DNA of 64,000 nucleotides from Gigaspora margarita. Its lineage: Eukaryota; Glomeromycota; Glomeromycetes; Diversisporales; Gigasporaceae. The position numbers and the translations under genes were made by a program. The notes under the pieces are model-generated. The model was not told the DNA's origin, ran no database searches, and was given only the letters and a program-made list of their open reading frames with translations. Positions within the stretch are counted from its first letter, which is position 1, and every line of letters begins with the position of its first letter. This document shows, in pieces, positions 23,439 through 34,897 of the stretch. The DNA is taken from positions 5,228-69,227 of the forward strand of contig WTPW01002475.1 in NCBI GenBank assembly GCA_009809945.1, in the 5' to 3' direction.

Positions 23439-23579
23439 ATGTATCCGGGTATTTTTGAAGGGTTGTTAAACAAGGCAGTACTAGAAGAAGTGCGATATAG
23501 TACGAACTACAAGAATTGCCGAGAAAAAGAGAGGTTATCAGATAATCTGGACGGCAAAATTCCGATCAAAAATTTATGA
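23439..23579 (+). CDS. 46-residue open frame, unknown (copy b)
   Basis: The frame reads MYPGIFEGLLNKAVLEEVRY, then STNYKNCREKERLSDNLDGK, ending IPIKNL. It matches the broken frame at 14682, which carries a TGA where this copy reads CGA. It lies about 650 bp before Kelch pseudogene 5. Too short to assign; it may be the remnant of a longer gene carried along in the duplication. Confidence 0.3.
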   Translation: MYPGIFEGLLNKAVLEEVRYSTNYKNCREKERLSDNLDGKIPIKNL

Positions 23580-24226
23580 AATGGAAGAATCTAGAAGTCA
23601 ATCATATAAATCTTTAGTGTAATGTAATGTTTCTTAATATTTGCTAATATATTCATTATTTTTTATCAATCTTGCGTTTTTCTTTTTATCTATTGTGGAG
23701 CAATTGTTCTTGTTTTTTTTTTTTTTGCTCTTTCTCTTGTTCTTGAACTTGAGATTATTATACAAAACGCTTTCAAATTCGTGAAACATTTAATTATAAC
23801 TCAACAAAAGCAAATTTGGCAAATCAACGGCTCACACAATTTTAAAAGTGGGTTCTATTATGTTATTGACTTTTTTATCGTTCAAAATAGTTTGTGAATA
23901 TTAGGTAATCAAACGACAGAAGAAATTTGGCAACTCAACGTATCATGATTTTAAAAGGTGCTCTATTGTGTTAGAATTGATAATATATGTAAATAAATTG
24001 TGTAAAATGTGTTAAAATCGATGTTATATCGTTTTAACTATTGCGTTAAATATGGAAGTTATTAAATTACAATGTGAGATACCCAGGGGATTAATTTATA
24101 CCGTTTATAAACAGTTTTACAATGTGGTGGAATTAAAAAACGGTTGTGAAAATAATTTTTTAAATCACTTGTTCCGAGTGATTGCTTTAAAGTTCAACGG
24201 GAATAGCAAGTTATAAGTTAATCGAT

Positions 24227-24718
24227 ACTAATAATTTTCAAAATCTTTGCATTTATTTCATTTTAATCGTCAAATATTTATTTGTAAGCTGTCAAAACAT
24301 TCCTGACGTCCGGTTCGAACATTCAAGTGCTTTAATCAATGCTAAGATTTATTTTTTTGGTAGAGAAACAGGTACTACGAACACTTCCAGTGAAGTATTC
24401 TATATTGATTTAGCAAGCACATTTGATATATTCAAGTCGCCATTTAAAAAAGTTTCGATTGGTATGCCGGTTGGTGATAATTTAGGTATATGTGTTAGTT
24501 CACCAGATAATTCAACGATTTTTTTAATTGTAAGAAGAATGACTTCAACATCTACTGCAGTATATAACTTTGATCCTATAAGTTTACAATTGACAAGAGA
24601 TGCATGCAGTTATTGATAGTATAGGAAAATCTTAAATTTTAGGTGGAACTGATTATAATAAAGATCCACTGCCAGAGGTGGCAATATATATAATAATATT
24701 AATATTAATAACAGGTTA
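24227..24718 (+). pseudogene. Kelch pseudogene (copy 5)
   Basis: The start codon is lost (ATG is now ACT). The body follows copies 2 and 3, with FGRETG in place of FGGATD. A deletion removes the NGFNNSFINRNE segment (TTGACAAGAGATGCATGC). The end is the same aberrant tail with a stop near 24716. It shares its long upstream block with copy 2, so these two descend from one duplication. Confidence 0.82.
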
Positions 24719-25684
24719 ACTAATGTATAATGATAATTTAATAACAATATTAATCATAAATTCAACAATGTTAATTTTAAAGTTGGCATTTCATGAAGAA
24801 AATAAAGGTTAAAAATGAATCAATATTTATGAATGCAATTAATAGTATGACAAATCATACTATTCAATTATCTATAAAAGTTGTTATGGTTGTAACTATT
24901 GATATTTAATATACTGTATGTATCGATATAAGTATAATATTATGAATTAATATCATTAATTTGCGCAATGATATGATAACAGTCTATTTTTTTGATCGTA
25001 ACAAAATTTTTGGAGCCACTGTACGTTACGTACGTACCAAATAGTGTTATGAGTTTTTTTGATGTTCAAATTTTTTTGTAATCCATATCCATGTTCAAGC
25101 ATATCAAATTCTGAATATATAAGCATTATAATAAATAGAATTACTTTGAATACTTTTGCTTAGAAAATTAACTGTTGCCATATAAAATTTTACTTTTTTA
25201 TCACAACAAGGAAAAAAAAACTCCCAGCGCATGGGCAGGCGCATGACTTGTTTCAAGATTGCAAACCTGAACTCGATGCATTAATATGCCATGAATTTTA
25301 GTCGATCTGGAAATTAACGATCGAAATTTTTTGTACAAAATTGGATGATCCAAGTTTACATATTTAAATTATTTATTTAAACCCAAGCATTGTATTTATT
25401 CATAATTTCAAGACCTTCGAATTCAAAATTTTGAATATTCGGTATTTTATAGTACCATCGGATATTTGTAGCCGTACTATACTCTAAACCAGCATGGAAC
25501 GGATATTCTATATATATATTCTTTCAACTTCGCCATATTTTGCGGGACTCATTTTAGAATTCTTATATTTCCCTTCCAATAATAATACAAATAAAATACA
25601 ACGAACAAAGTTGTTATCTATCATGTATTCACGGATTCACGAGACTCAGCAGATCAACTAAATCGAAAAGAGCAATGATTAACT
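24719..25684. other. spacer without gene
   Basis: The first 480 bp are paralogous to the flank after copy 3 (GATATTTAATATACTGTATGTATCGATATAAG type blocks). The remainder, from about 25205, is unique sequence with no supported gene. Confidence 0.4.
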
Positions 25685-25777
25685 CACTTTCACCTAATGG
25701 CTCCATTTGTATCTCTCACGCGCCTACTGCCACTATTAAGTCTTCAGAGATACAAATGGAGTCATTTGGTGAAAGTG
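25685..25777. mobile_element. 93-bp foldback element
   Basis: The left arm CACTTTCACCTAATGGCTCC, continuing to 25716, is mirrored with one change by the right arm ending GGTGAAAGTG. ACT flanks both ends. The spacer between the arms is about 29 bp. Confidence 0.7.
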
Positions 25778-26170
25778 ACTTTATCATACTAATTGTATAT
25801 ACTAATTTCGGCTTAAGCACCAATTGTGTAATATTGTTTTTTTAGCCTTCAAAAATTCAAAAATAAACCGAGCTTTTTTTTTCCCGCACCCTACATATAA
25901 GGTCAAGTTAAATCTTTTTGGGTAAATATAATACCATATTCCGTTCGCCAATGTATCACCCATGTATTGAGGAGTAGCCCAAGTTTGTAAAAAAACCCCC
26001 CGGAGTATTTTGCGAACGGAATACAATATAACTCATAAAAACATGTGAGGGAATACAGTTACTGTACTACTTATGTAATAAGAAATCAAATATAAATGAT
26101 GAGAAATAATATGGCTCTTATATGAACTCAAATTAGCATACTTCAGTGTATTCATCTCTATTCACATATT
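25778..26170. other. spacer upstream of P450, small inverted repeat
   Basis: TATTCCGTTCGC near 25937 and GCGAACGGAATA near 26012 form an inverted repeat around a CCCCCCGGAG tract. No gene is supported; the minus-strand open frame across it has no recognisable features. Confidence 0.4.
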
Positions 26171-26174
26171 ATAA

Positions 26175-28763
26175 ATGAATTATTATTTAATTGTAATTGT
26201 TGCGCTTGTTGGTTACGTCTTATACAAGTGTTACATTATCCTTTATATTTATCACCATTACGTAAAATTCCTGGTCCACCTGTTAATAATTTTATTCTGG
26301 CGCATTTTGCCTCATTTTTAAATCAAGCAGTAGGTGATGCTCATGATTACTTGGCAAAAAAATATGGTGGGATAGCTCGGTATCATGGCTTATTTAACAA
26401 ACCCCATATATCGATTTCCGATCCAAAACTTGTCCAACAAGTACTGGTAAACCATTCTTATGATTATCCAAGGTATTTCGTAAACCGAAATGAGACAAAG
26501 TAATTTTTTGGTAGTGGTATTTTAATAGCTGAAGGAGATTCCCATAAACGACAAAGAAAGATGATGAATCCTTCATTCGCTTTTGCTAATGTCAAGATAT
26601 TCTTTTTACGATCATCAATGTTATAACTGCTAGAAAAATTAATCATTACAGTTATATTTAATTATTACAATTTCAGGAAATGGTTCCAACATTTGTTCAA
26701 GCTGGACATAAATTAAGAGATATCTGGATCAAGCAAATTGGGAATAAGAAAGAGGAAAGAATTACTATCATTGCAATAATTCAAAAGATAACTTTAGATG
26801 TTATTGGCCTTGTTGGTATGTAGTCTGTACATATGGGCTGATTTTGTTAATTACTAATATCTCTTGATCTACTAATCCGTTTTGAATGATTTAACTACCA
26901 AAATGTTTGTCTCAATGAGACGATTCTAATGAATCCAAAATCGTCAAAATCCAATTACAGGAACCTGGGATCGTTTAAGTTTTGTGTAATTTTAATAAGA
27001 ATTTTTAAAATACTATGTAAATATCTTTAATATTGAATAATTTTGGATCTACTGGTCCGTTTTAGATGATTTAACTACCAAAATGTTCGTCTCAGCAAGA
27101 CGATTCTGATGAATCCAAAATCATTAAAATCCAATCACGGGGTCCTGAGTCGCTACAGATTTTTTAAATGTAAACAAACCAATCAAACTGGTCAGGTGAC
27201 CAGTTTGATTGGTTTGTTTACAATATAGAAACATGTAATGATCTCGCGACCCCGTGATTGAATTTTAATGATTTTGGATTCATCAGAATCGTCTTGCTGA
27301 GACGAACATTTTGGTAGTTAAATCATCTAAAACGGACCAGTAGATCCAAAATTATTCAAGATTAAAGATATTTACATAGTATTTTAAAAATTCTTATTAA
27401 AATTACACAAAACTTAAACGATTCCAGGTTCCTATGATTGGATTTTGACGATTTTGGATTCATTAGAATCGTCTCATTAAGACAAACATTTTGGTAGTTA
27501 AATCATTCAAAACGGATTAGTAGATCAAGAGTTATTAGTAATTAACAAAATCAGCCCATATGATTCTTCTACACGTTAAATTTTACAATTTTATTTCTAA
27601 TCGTAGTTGTAATCATAATTTCATATTTAATAGGGTTTAATTACGAATCAATTCTACTACTTCAGATTCTGAATTAGCTAAAGCATATAGAACATTATTT
27701 GGTGGTAATCCTTCGCCTTTATTCGTGGCTCTTGTCAACATTCTACCGTTTATCAGGAAACTTCTAATTACTCACAATAACCAATTTTATGATTCTATTA
27801 AAATTATCAATAATATTTCTGAGAAACTAATTGCTGAACAAAAAAATGCATCTGTTTGAGGAAAAGGTTTATTGTCTTTATTAGTAAAAGAAAATGAGAG
27901 CTTACCTGTTTATGAACAATTAACTCATGAGGAATTAGTTAGTCAGGTAAAAATTTATTTAATTATATGCACTGTATGATTTTATTAAATCTATTTATAT
28001 TCTAATTTATCAAATTTCAAGGTTGTGATATTGCTCGCAGCTGGACACGAAACAACTAGTACTGCACTATCTTGGGCATTATACTTTCTCGCAAAATATC
28101 CTGATATCCAGGATTGTCTTCGTAAAGAAGTACTTGACGTATTTACTGATCGTAATCATTTTCCGACTATTGATGAAATTGACCAATTGAAATATTTAGA
28201 ATGTATCTTTAAAGAAACTTTAAGGATCGTTCCCCCAGGTATAGCAATATTTTTAAAATTCAATTATTCAATTTATTTGTCTCTAATTTATTCTACTCTT
28301 TATTTGTGACTTAAAAGTGCCTCTACTCCGTCGTTATAATTTAAAAGATGAAATTATGAATGGTCACGTTATTCCAAAGGTATTTTACTAAATAACTTTT
28401 CATAATTCAATTTATTGATGTAAATATAGTATAAAACTTTAAAATTTTTTGTTTTAGGGTACGCCATTGATGATTTCTATATACGCTAGGGGTGATGATG
28501 CCGAAAATTTTAACCCATCTCGGTGGCTTGATCCGGAAATAAAATCAAAAATATCAAATACTCATTTCTTGCCTTTTAGTGCTGGTCCAAAAAATTGTTT
28601 AGGAATGAAAATGGCACATTTTGAACTTAAATCTATCTTATCTGTGATTATTAGAAATTTTGAATTTAGATTAGTGGAAGGTTTTACTTTTAAAAAGAAA
28701 CTCTCTGGTTTCGCTAAACCAATCCCCGGAATTGATTTATTTGTTTCAAAAGTGGATTATTAA
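26175..28763 (+). pseudogene. fungal cytochrome P450 pseudogene
   Basis: A P450 would hydroxylate lipophilic substrates at the ER. The membrane anchor MNYYLIVIVALVGYVLYK starts at 26175 and is out of frame with LSPLRKIPGPP, so a frameshift lies near 26228. Coding blocks: to 26596, 26677-26815, 27634-27946, 28022-28238, 28318-28379 and 28458-28763. Diagnostic motifs are the I-helix AAGHETTS, the K-helix KETLR and the haem loop FSAGPKNCLG with its Cys. Lesions: TAA at 26501-26503 inside NETK*FFGSG; loss of the GT donor after 26596 (AAG|AT); TGA at 27857-27859; and a small deletion before GDDAENF that joins SIYA to RGDD. A 733-bp foldback fills the second intron. The gene cannot give a full enzyme. 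Confidence 0.9.
26830..27562. mobile_element. 733-bp foldback element in a P450 intron
   Basis: The arms CATATGGGCTGATTTTG... and ...CAAAATCAGCCCATATG are mirror copies through to the centre near 27205, where CCAATCAAACTGGTCA meets TGACCAGTTTGATTGG. A TA duplication is compatible with the ends. Each arm carries GTCTC..GAGAC-type hairpins and a CCAATCACGGGGTCCTGAG block shared with the palindrome at 11078-12969. Confidence 0.85.
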
Positions 28764-29506
28764 ATCTTTTTTTAAATAAAATAAATATTGTTTTCGTATA
28801 AATAAAATTTTTTGTCTTTAAAACTAGTTTATTCAATCATATCAAAATATTGTATATTGATTGATTTTATCTTTATTAATTTAATTAACTGAAATTTACA
28901 CATTGCTGAATTTTCTAGTTAATTATATATTTTATAGATTGAACCAATTTGAATTTTTTTACTTATTGCTATTTTATTAAACAACTTTATACAGTAATAA
29001 TAAAATAAATGTCATTCAAAGTTTTAATAAACGATCATGCTATAATTATTGTTATAAAAAAGACACATTGGCTAGAATAACCTCTAGTTTAGCAGTATTG
29101 ATGACCAAGCAATAAAAGGTTTCCTACGTTATTAGATATTTCGTAGGTAGGAATGGGATTTAAGTGGATTTGGAATTTCCTAGTTAAATTAGAGTTAAAG
29201 TGTACATATGATAAAATCAACCTCAAAATGGGTTTTATAATTGGGGATTCAAATTTAAATCAGGTTTTATATTTTATTTTTCCGATTTATAATTCAACGT
29301 AGTACGTAAAAATTCCTATTTATTTTGAAGCCCTAAATATTCATTTTTTTGTACCGTTTAATCGCATAAAATTGCTTCATAGTTTTGAATTGAATTATAT
29401 TAATCGTAATTTAATGCCGGCTTGAATCAAACGATTAACATGTTATAAGATTAAATGGTTGGAAAAATTTTTAGGCGCCTACTTTTTATTAGTTTAATAT
29501 CAGAAA
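28764..29506. other. AT-rich spacer
   Basis: No gene or repeat is recognised between the P450 relic and the Kelch 3' fragment. Confidence 0.4.
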
Positions 29507-29637
29507 TTATCTGGTTTTGTCGTGTGTTGTAAAAAATGGTACAAAAATAGAACAGAAATTGAAAAAATTTAATACCAAAAGATTTACATAATAGTGATTT
29601 ACATGATAAAGAAAGACACAGTAATATAGTCATATAA
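29507..29637 (+). pseudogene. Kelch C-terminal fragment (copy 6)
   Basis: The sequence matches the last 130 bp of the Kelch coding region, from within the transmembrane helix (LSGFVV) through the HNSDLHDKERHSNIVI tail and stop. One frameshift lies near the EKNL codons (GAAAAAATTTAATACC). The shared 3' flank follows to about 30720. It is the end of a lost paralogue. Confidence 0.85.
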
Positions 29638-30720
29638 ATTTTCACATTTAAATCTTCAATTAATACCTATACGACAACTTAATCTGATTAGTAAGCGGGT
29701 CAGGGCTGCAATATCTTGTAAAATTTTAAAGAATAATTTAATCAACCATTATTGAGTATAAATAAATATAATATTATGAATAAGTTGGTATTTAGTATTA
29801 TAGAGGCTTTTATATGTGATAATTTAATGCGTATCGGCGAATTTGCGGAATTGGATCTATGTTAGAGTCTGGATTTAATAATTTCAGGATGTATAATAGC
29901 TGAAAAATTGGGGCCTTTTTACAAATTAAGGATGGCAAATTTTTAAATATTCTTACATATTTCATATTCTTGCATATTTTTCTTATCGTCGTAATAAATA
30001 ATTCTATATTTAAATACAAATATTATTTATCGTTATGTTAAGTAGAAATCTTTCAAATTTAATATTTATTTTTAAAAAATTCGTTGCTATGTTATAAGTT
30101 ATTGTTTGATAATGTTATTGTAATATAGATGCCTTTCATATTTAATATATATTTTTTAAAAAATTCGTTGTTGTAATTTATCATTATTACAAATGCAAAT
30201 GCAATTAAATATTATCGTTAACAATTTTTTTCAGAAATAATGATTATTATTGCAACTTGAATGAAAGATCGATTATAAGTAATTTATCATTAATATTGAA
30301 AATTTTCAATAGTTGAAATCATCTGCATTATGATTTTCCTTCAAATTGTTCTAAATTATAATTACTATTGTCCATATTATCAAATTCGGCATTAGATATG
30401 ATTTCTTCAAACATGCTTCATTTAGAATTAAGTTGAATAATTTGTTCAAAATTATTTATTCTTTTTTTTTATTTTAAATAATATGAATTGAGCAATTTTA
30501 TCTTGAACAATATATCACCGAATACATATCAATTTTGTTGCAAGTTCATTTGTTAAAGGCTAATTTGATATTGTATATAAATATGTTATAACCTTCAAAC
30601 AATCGATTTAGCTCAAAAAAACAAAAAAAAACAAATATATATATAAATATAAGAAATCGAGATATGTAATTTATTCGTAGTCGAAGATCTTACTAAATTA
30701 TATGTGACAATTGTGACAGA
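29638..30720. repeat. second copy of the Kelch 3' flank
   Basis: It is colinear with 3344-4700 at good visible similarity. No gene. Confidence 0.7.
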
Positions 30721-32200
30721 TTAAAATGAAATATGTATAGTATAAAAAAATTGACAAGCTATCGAACAATAAAATTTTTTGGGGCGCATTTTTTAGGGGT
30801 TGGGGTTAATGTTAAAGGTTAGTTTTAGAGTAGAGTATATATTAAACAAGTTTTATAGGAACCTACACTACATTTCATTTTAATCCGATTTCATTATGAT
30901 CTGCGACAATAATTGCTAAAAATATGTAATAAGGTAGCTGCGCGACGCTGTCACGCAAAACCAGGAACGGAAGAATCAGTAGATCATATTAGAAGTTTTA
31001 AAAAATGTAATATTTTAACAGTTTATTAATACTAACTAATAAATTATGTATACCTTAGTTTACATGTGTATTGTACAGAGTTGGCATATAACTAGGTCAC
31101 AATAAAAATTTCGAAATGAGTATATGAATTCATTAATTATATTAGTAGTTTAATTGGTCATGTGCCAACACTATGTACATTTTTTAGTGTTTATTGTTTA
31201 ATTATGTTTAAAAGCTTAACTTATTCGGTATGAAATATGATATAGGAAGCATTTTATATAGAGAACAAAGTTGTAAATAGCATTAGAAATATTATAAAAT
31301 ATATATACTTTTTTTTTTTTTTAGAAATCAAGTAGCATATAAATAGACAAAACCAGTATTACTATTGAAATTTGGGAGAGCATCAGATTAGAGGGCCAGA
31401 TTTAGGTTAGCGATAGTGAACAAGAGAAGGAATACATAAGGTTGGGTTTATAAATATAACGAAATGGATTCACGAACAATACAAAAATAAATGAAAGCCA
31501 AGAGATACGATAAATAAACATTCATTAAGAAAACTTTATTATAATAGAGGAATTATTTAGATAATATCTAATGCTATCTAATACCTCATTCTTGCTCTCT
31601 CTATTATGTATAAGGGACAAAAACCTCTCAATACACAAAGAGCGAACACATCGGACTTATATACATTTGTACAGTAATCTATATAAATTATTTACACCAA
31701 TCAATTGTCAGTTTAACTTCCTTCTGCCTTACACAATCAATTCGTCATTGAGATACGACAACTAAAAGTCTAATTGCCTTTCAACACCTATAAACTTGAT
31801 CGTAATATTACTTTGTGTGAGGGGCGAGACGATAATATTTAAACGTTTCGTATTCATTCGTCCCTAAAAGAAGCAATAATAATTTATACATAATTGATCT
31901 GTGTACAAAAGCGATGGCATGATGATTATTAATATAGACATTCGACGCATCACGATAGCTTTAATTAATTGTAGATCCCCAAGGATAACTAAATAAGGTA
32001 ATAGGAGTAACACGTGTTACAGAGGTATAATTGAAAGGTTTAAGGATGATCGAATGTAACAATGATCGATCAAATAAAACAGGGGCAGAATAAGGAAATG
32101 CTGTGATTTTTGGGCGCAGAAATTTATAATAACACCGGTAAGATAAGAAATAAATCAAATAAAATGAGGCACAACTTAAAACTTGAAATACTTACTTAAA
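30721..32200. other. spacer without recognised gene
   Basis: It includes a short GGGGTTGGGGTTAATG tract near 30788. A low-repeat stretch from 31350 to 32160 has no exon that can be supported. Confidence 0.35.
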
Positions 32201-33570
32201 ATAGTCCTTTTGAAGGGATAATCATGTACAAATGCACGTACGTACTTACGAAAGCCATATCAAACCAGTTTAATATAAAATGCAAATCGGACCATCGCCC
32301 TGTAAGAAAAGTGGCACGTGTGATATCCGTGCCATTACGGGTATACGCGTGAATTTTGGACCGCAAATGGACCGGATTTTGCAGCAGTTTACTAANNNNN
32401 NNNNNNNNNNNNNNNNNNNNNNNNNNNNNNNNNNNNNNNNNNNNNNNNNNNNNNNNNNNNNNNNNNNNNNNNNNNNNNNNNNNNNNNNNNNNNNNNNNNN
32501 NNNNNNNNNNNNNNNNNNNNNNNNNNNNNNNNNNNNNNNNNNNNNNNNNNNNNNNNNNNNNNNNNNNNNNNNNNNNNNNNNNNNNNNNNNNNNNNNNNNN
32601 NNNNNNNNNNNNNNNNNNNNNNNNNNNNNNNNNNNNNNNNNNNNNNNNNNNNNNNNNNNNNNNNNNNNNNNNNNNNNNNNNNNNNNNNNNNNNNNNNNNN
32701 NNNNNNNNNNNNNNNNNNNNNNNNNNNNNNNNNNNNNNNNNNNNNNNNNNNNNNNNNNNNNNNNNNNNNNNNNNNNNNNNNNNNNNNNNNNNNNNNNNNN
32801 NNNNNNNNNNNNNNNNNNNNNNNNNNNNNNNNNNNNNNNNNNNNNNNNNNNNNNNNNNNNNNNNNNNNNNNNNNNNNNNNNNNNNNNNNNNNNNNNNNNN
32901 NNNNNNNNNNNNNNNNNNNNNNNNNNNNNNNNNNNNNNNNNNNNNNNNNNNNNNNNNNNNNNNNNNNNNNNNNNNNNNNNNNNNNNNNNNNNNNNNNNNN
33001 NNNNNNNNNNNNNNNNNNNNNNNNNNNNNNNNNNNNNNNNNNNNNNNNNNNNNNNNNNNNNNNNNNNNNNNNNNNNNNNNNNNNNNNNNNNNNNNNNNNN
33101 NNNNNNNNNNNNNNNNNNNNNNNNNNNNNNNNNNNNNNNNNNNNNNNNNNNNNNNNNNNNNNNNNNNNNNNNNNNNNNNNNNNNAAAATATAACCAATCA
33201 AAGAACCGTATTTGTTCACAACATTTCACTCTTCAGATAACCTTGCACTTCGTATTTCATACTCCGCTCCTGGTATAATCCCCTTTTCAGGGACAATCAC
33301 GCACGAATAGCACGTACATACGTAAAAAAGTCATACCAAACCGGTTCAACATAAAATGCAAATCCGGAACATCGCATTCCACAATTGTCATGTGAAAAAT
33401 ATAANCAATCAAAGAACCGTATTTGTTCACATCATTTCACTCTTCACATAACCATGCACTTCGTTGCACTCCGCTCCTGGTACACTCCGCTCCTGGTACT
33501 CCTGGTATTCGTTGCACTCCGCTCCTGGTACCGCTCCTGGTATTCGTTGCACTCCGCTCCTGGTATGGTT
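32200..33570. repeat. tandem repeat around an assembly gap
   Basis: The Ns occupy 32396-33184. The block CACGTACGTAC..AAACCAGTTTAATATAAAATGC before the gap recurs after it at about 33310-33360. TAACCAATCAAAGAACCGTA at 33190 recurs at about 33403. At 33470-33565 the motif CTCCGCTCCTGGTA is repeated. The gap is therefore probably a collapsed array of units of about 200 bp. Long open frames across it are made of Ns and are not genes. Confidence 0.7.
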
Positions 33571-34889
33571 AAATTTAGCTATCCGATTACTTATTTATTA
33601 CTTTGCCCATCCTAGTTGAAATTTATTAATTTAATTTGGGCCTAATTCCACAAATTTGCCGATATGGAACTTTTATTTAGTATAGATTAAATATTATGGA
33701 TAAATTGGTTTAAGTCAGTAAAATAATAGATAACTAACTTTAATTGAAACAAAAGCTAATTGACTTCGTATAAACATTCAGGATTTATAAAAAAAGCGTT
33801 CAAAAATAATCAAACAAAATTGCAAGAATGGCATAATGATAAGATTTTGACACTGAAGTCTATACTTCCAAATAATTCGTTAGTTCTCATTATTAATCAA
33901 GATGACTAACAAATGGAACAAAAATCGCATATAATTAAATTGGGAATTGCGCAAAATCATCTGGATTAGAAACTGTAATGATGATAATTTCTAGCATTAA
34001 AAAGTATCTTACAAAATTGTTTAATTCATGTCCGTTATTTTAAATATCTGATGGTAATATTATTAATATGCGCAACTTTATCGAATAATTTTGACAAAAA
34101 ATTACCAAGAAGTGCCACATAAGGATGTTACTCTTTTCCAACTAGTAGTCTATGCTTTAAATTATGTCGGAACATTGTTACAGACCATTTAAATAAAACC
34201 GATTCTCGACTTCAGTTCATAAAATGTATTAATAACTATGCTTGCATGAGCATTTTTGTGAATTTTGCTATCGTAATTATTATTATTAAAGCAAATACAT
34301 CAAATTTACATATTTTAATGACCATCGTAAATTTATTCCACCTCTCTACATTGCTATGATTGAGACCGTATCTATTGAATAAGATTTTATTACAAAGTTC
34401 GCAATATTACATACCACTGTTTCTGTAAGTTCGTCTCAGAAAAAATCTGATCTTAATCTTTTTGAGGATGGTTTGTTATTTCTGTAAGTGTTACAGATTC
34501 AGGTGCATTTTGAGATATTGAACTTGAAGAAATAAATTCAGCTAGATTAAAAAATATGTTCAAGTGTGCTTTTTCATCCATCGGATAGCGAAATTCAGTA
34601 ATATAAAAAATGTGTAAAAAATAAATAAATAAATGAAGAAGCCATATATTATAGATAAAAAGATTAAAAAAAAAAGTGAAAAAATTTAAAAAGACTAGTT
34701 TTCATTATACAGTATATCTACAATGAATTAACTTTTAATTAAGAAAAAATCAAAAAAAAAACTAATTTTAACTATTTAATGCCAATTTTTCGTTATATTA
34801 ATAGAAAGTTTATAGTTAATTACAAAATCAAACTTTTCTCATCTAATCAATTTCAAACTGAATATGAGGATGATAATGGAAATCCCGTG
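33570..34889. other. AT-rich spacer
   Basis: No gene, RNA or repeat is recognised. Confidence 0.35.
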
Positions 34890-34897
34890 ACTGCAGT

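Noticed and set aside
25802..26026. Minus-strand frame of 74 residues before the P450
   Set aside because: It overlaps an inverted repeat and shows no domain, signal peptide or paralogue.
32196..33278. Long open frames of 275-333 residues across the gap
   Set aside because: Almost all codons are runs of N; they reflect the absence of called stops.
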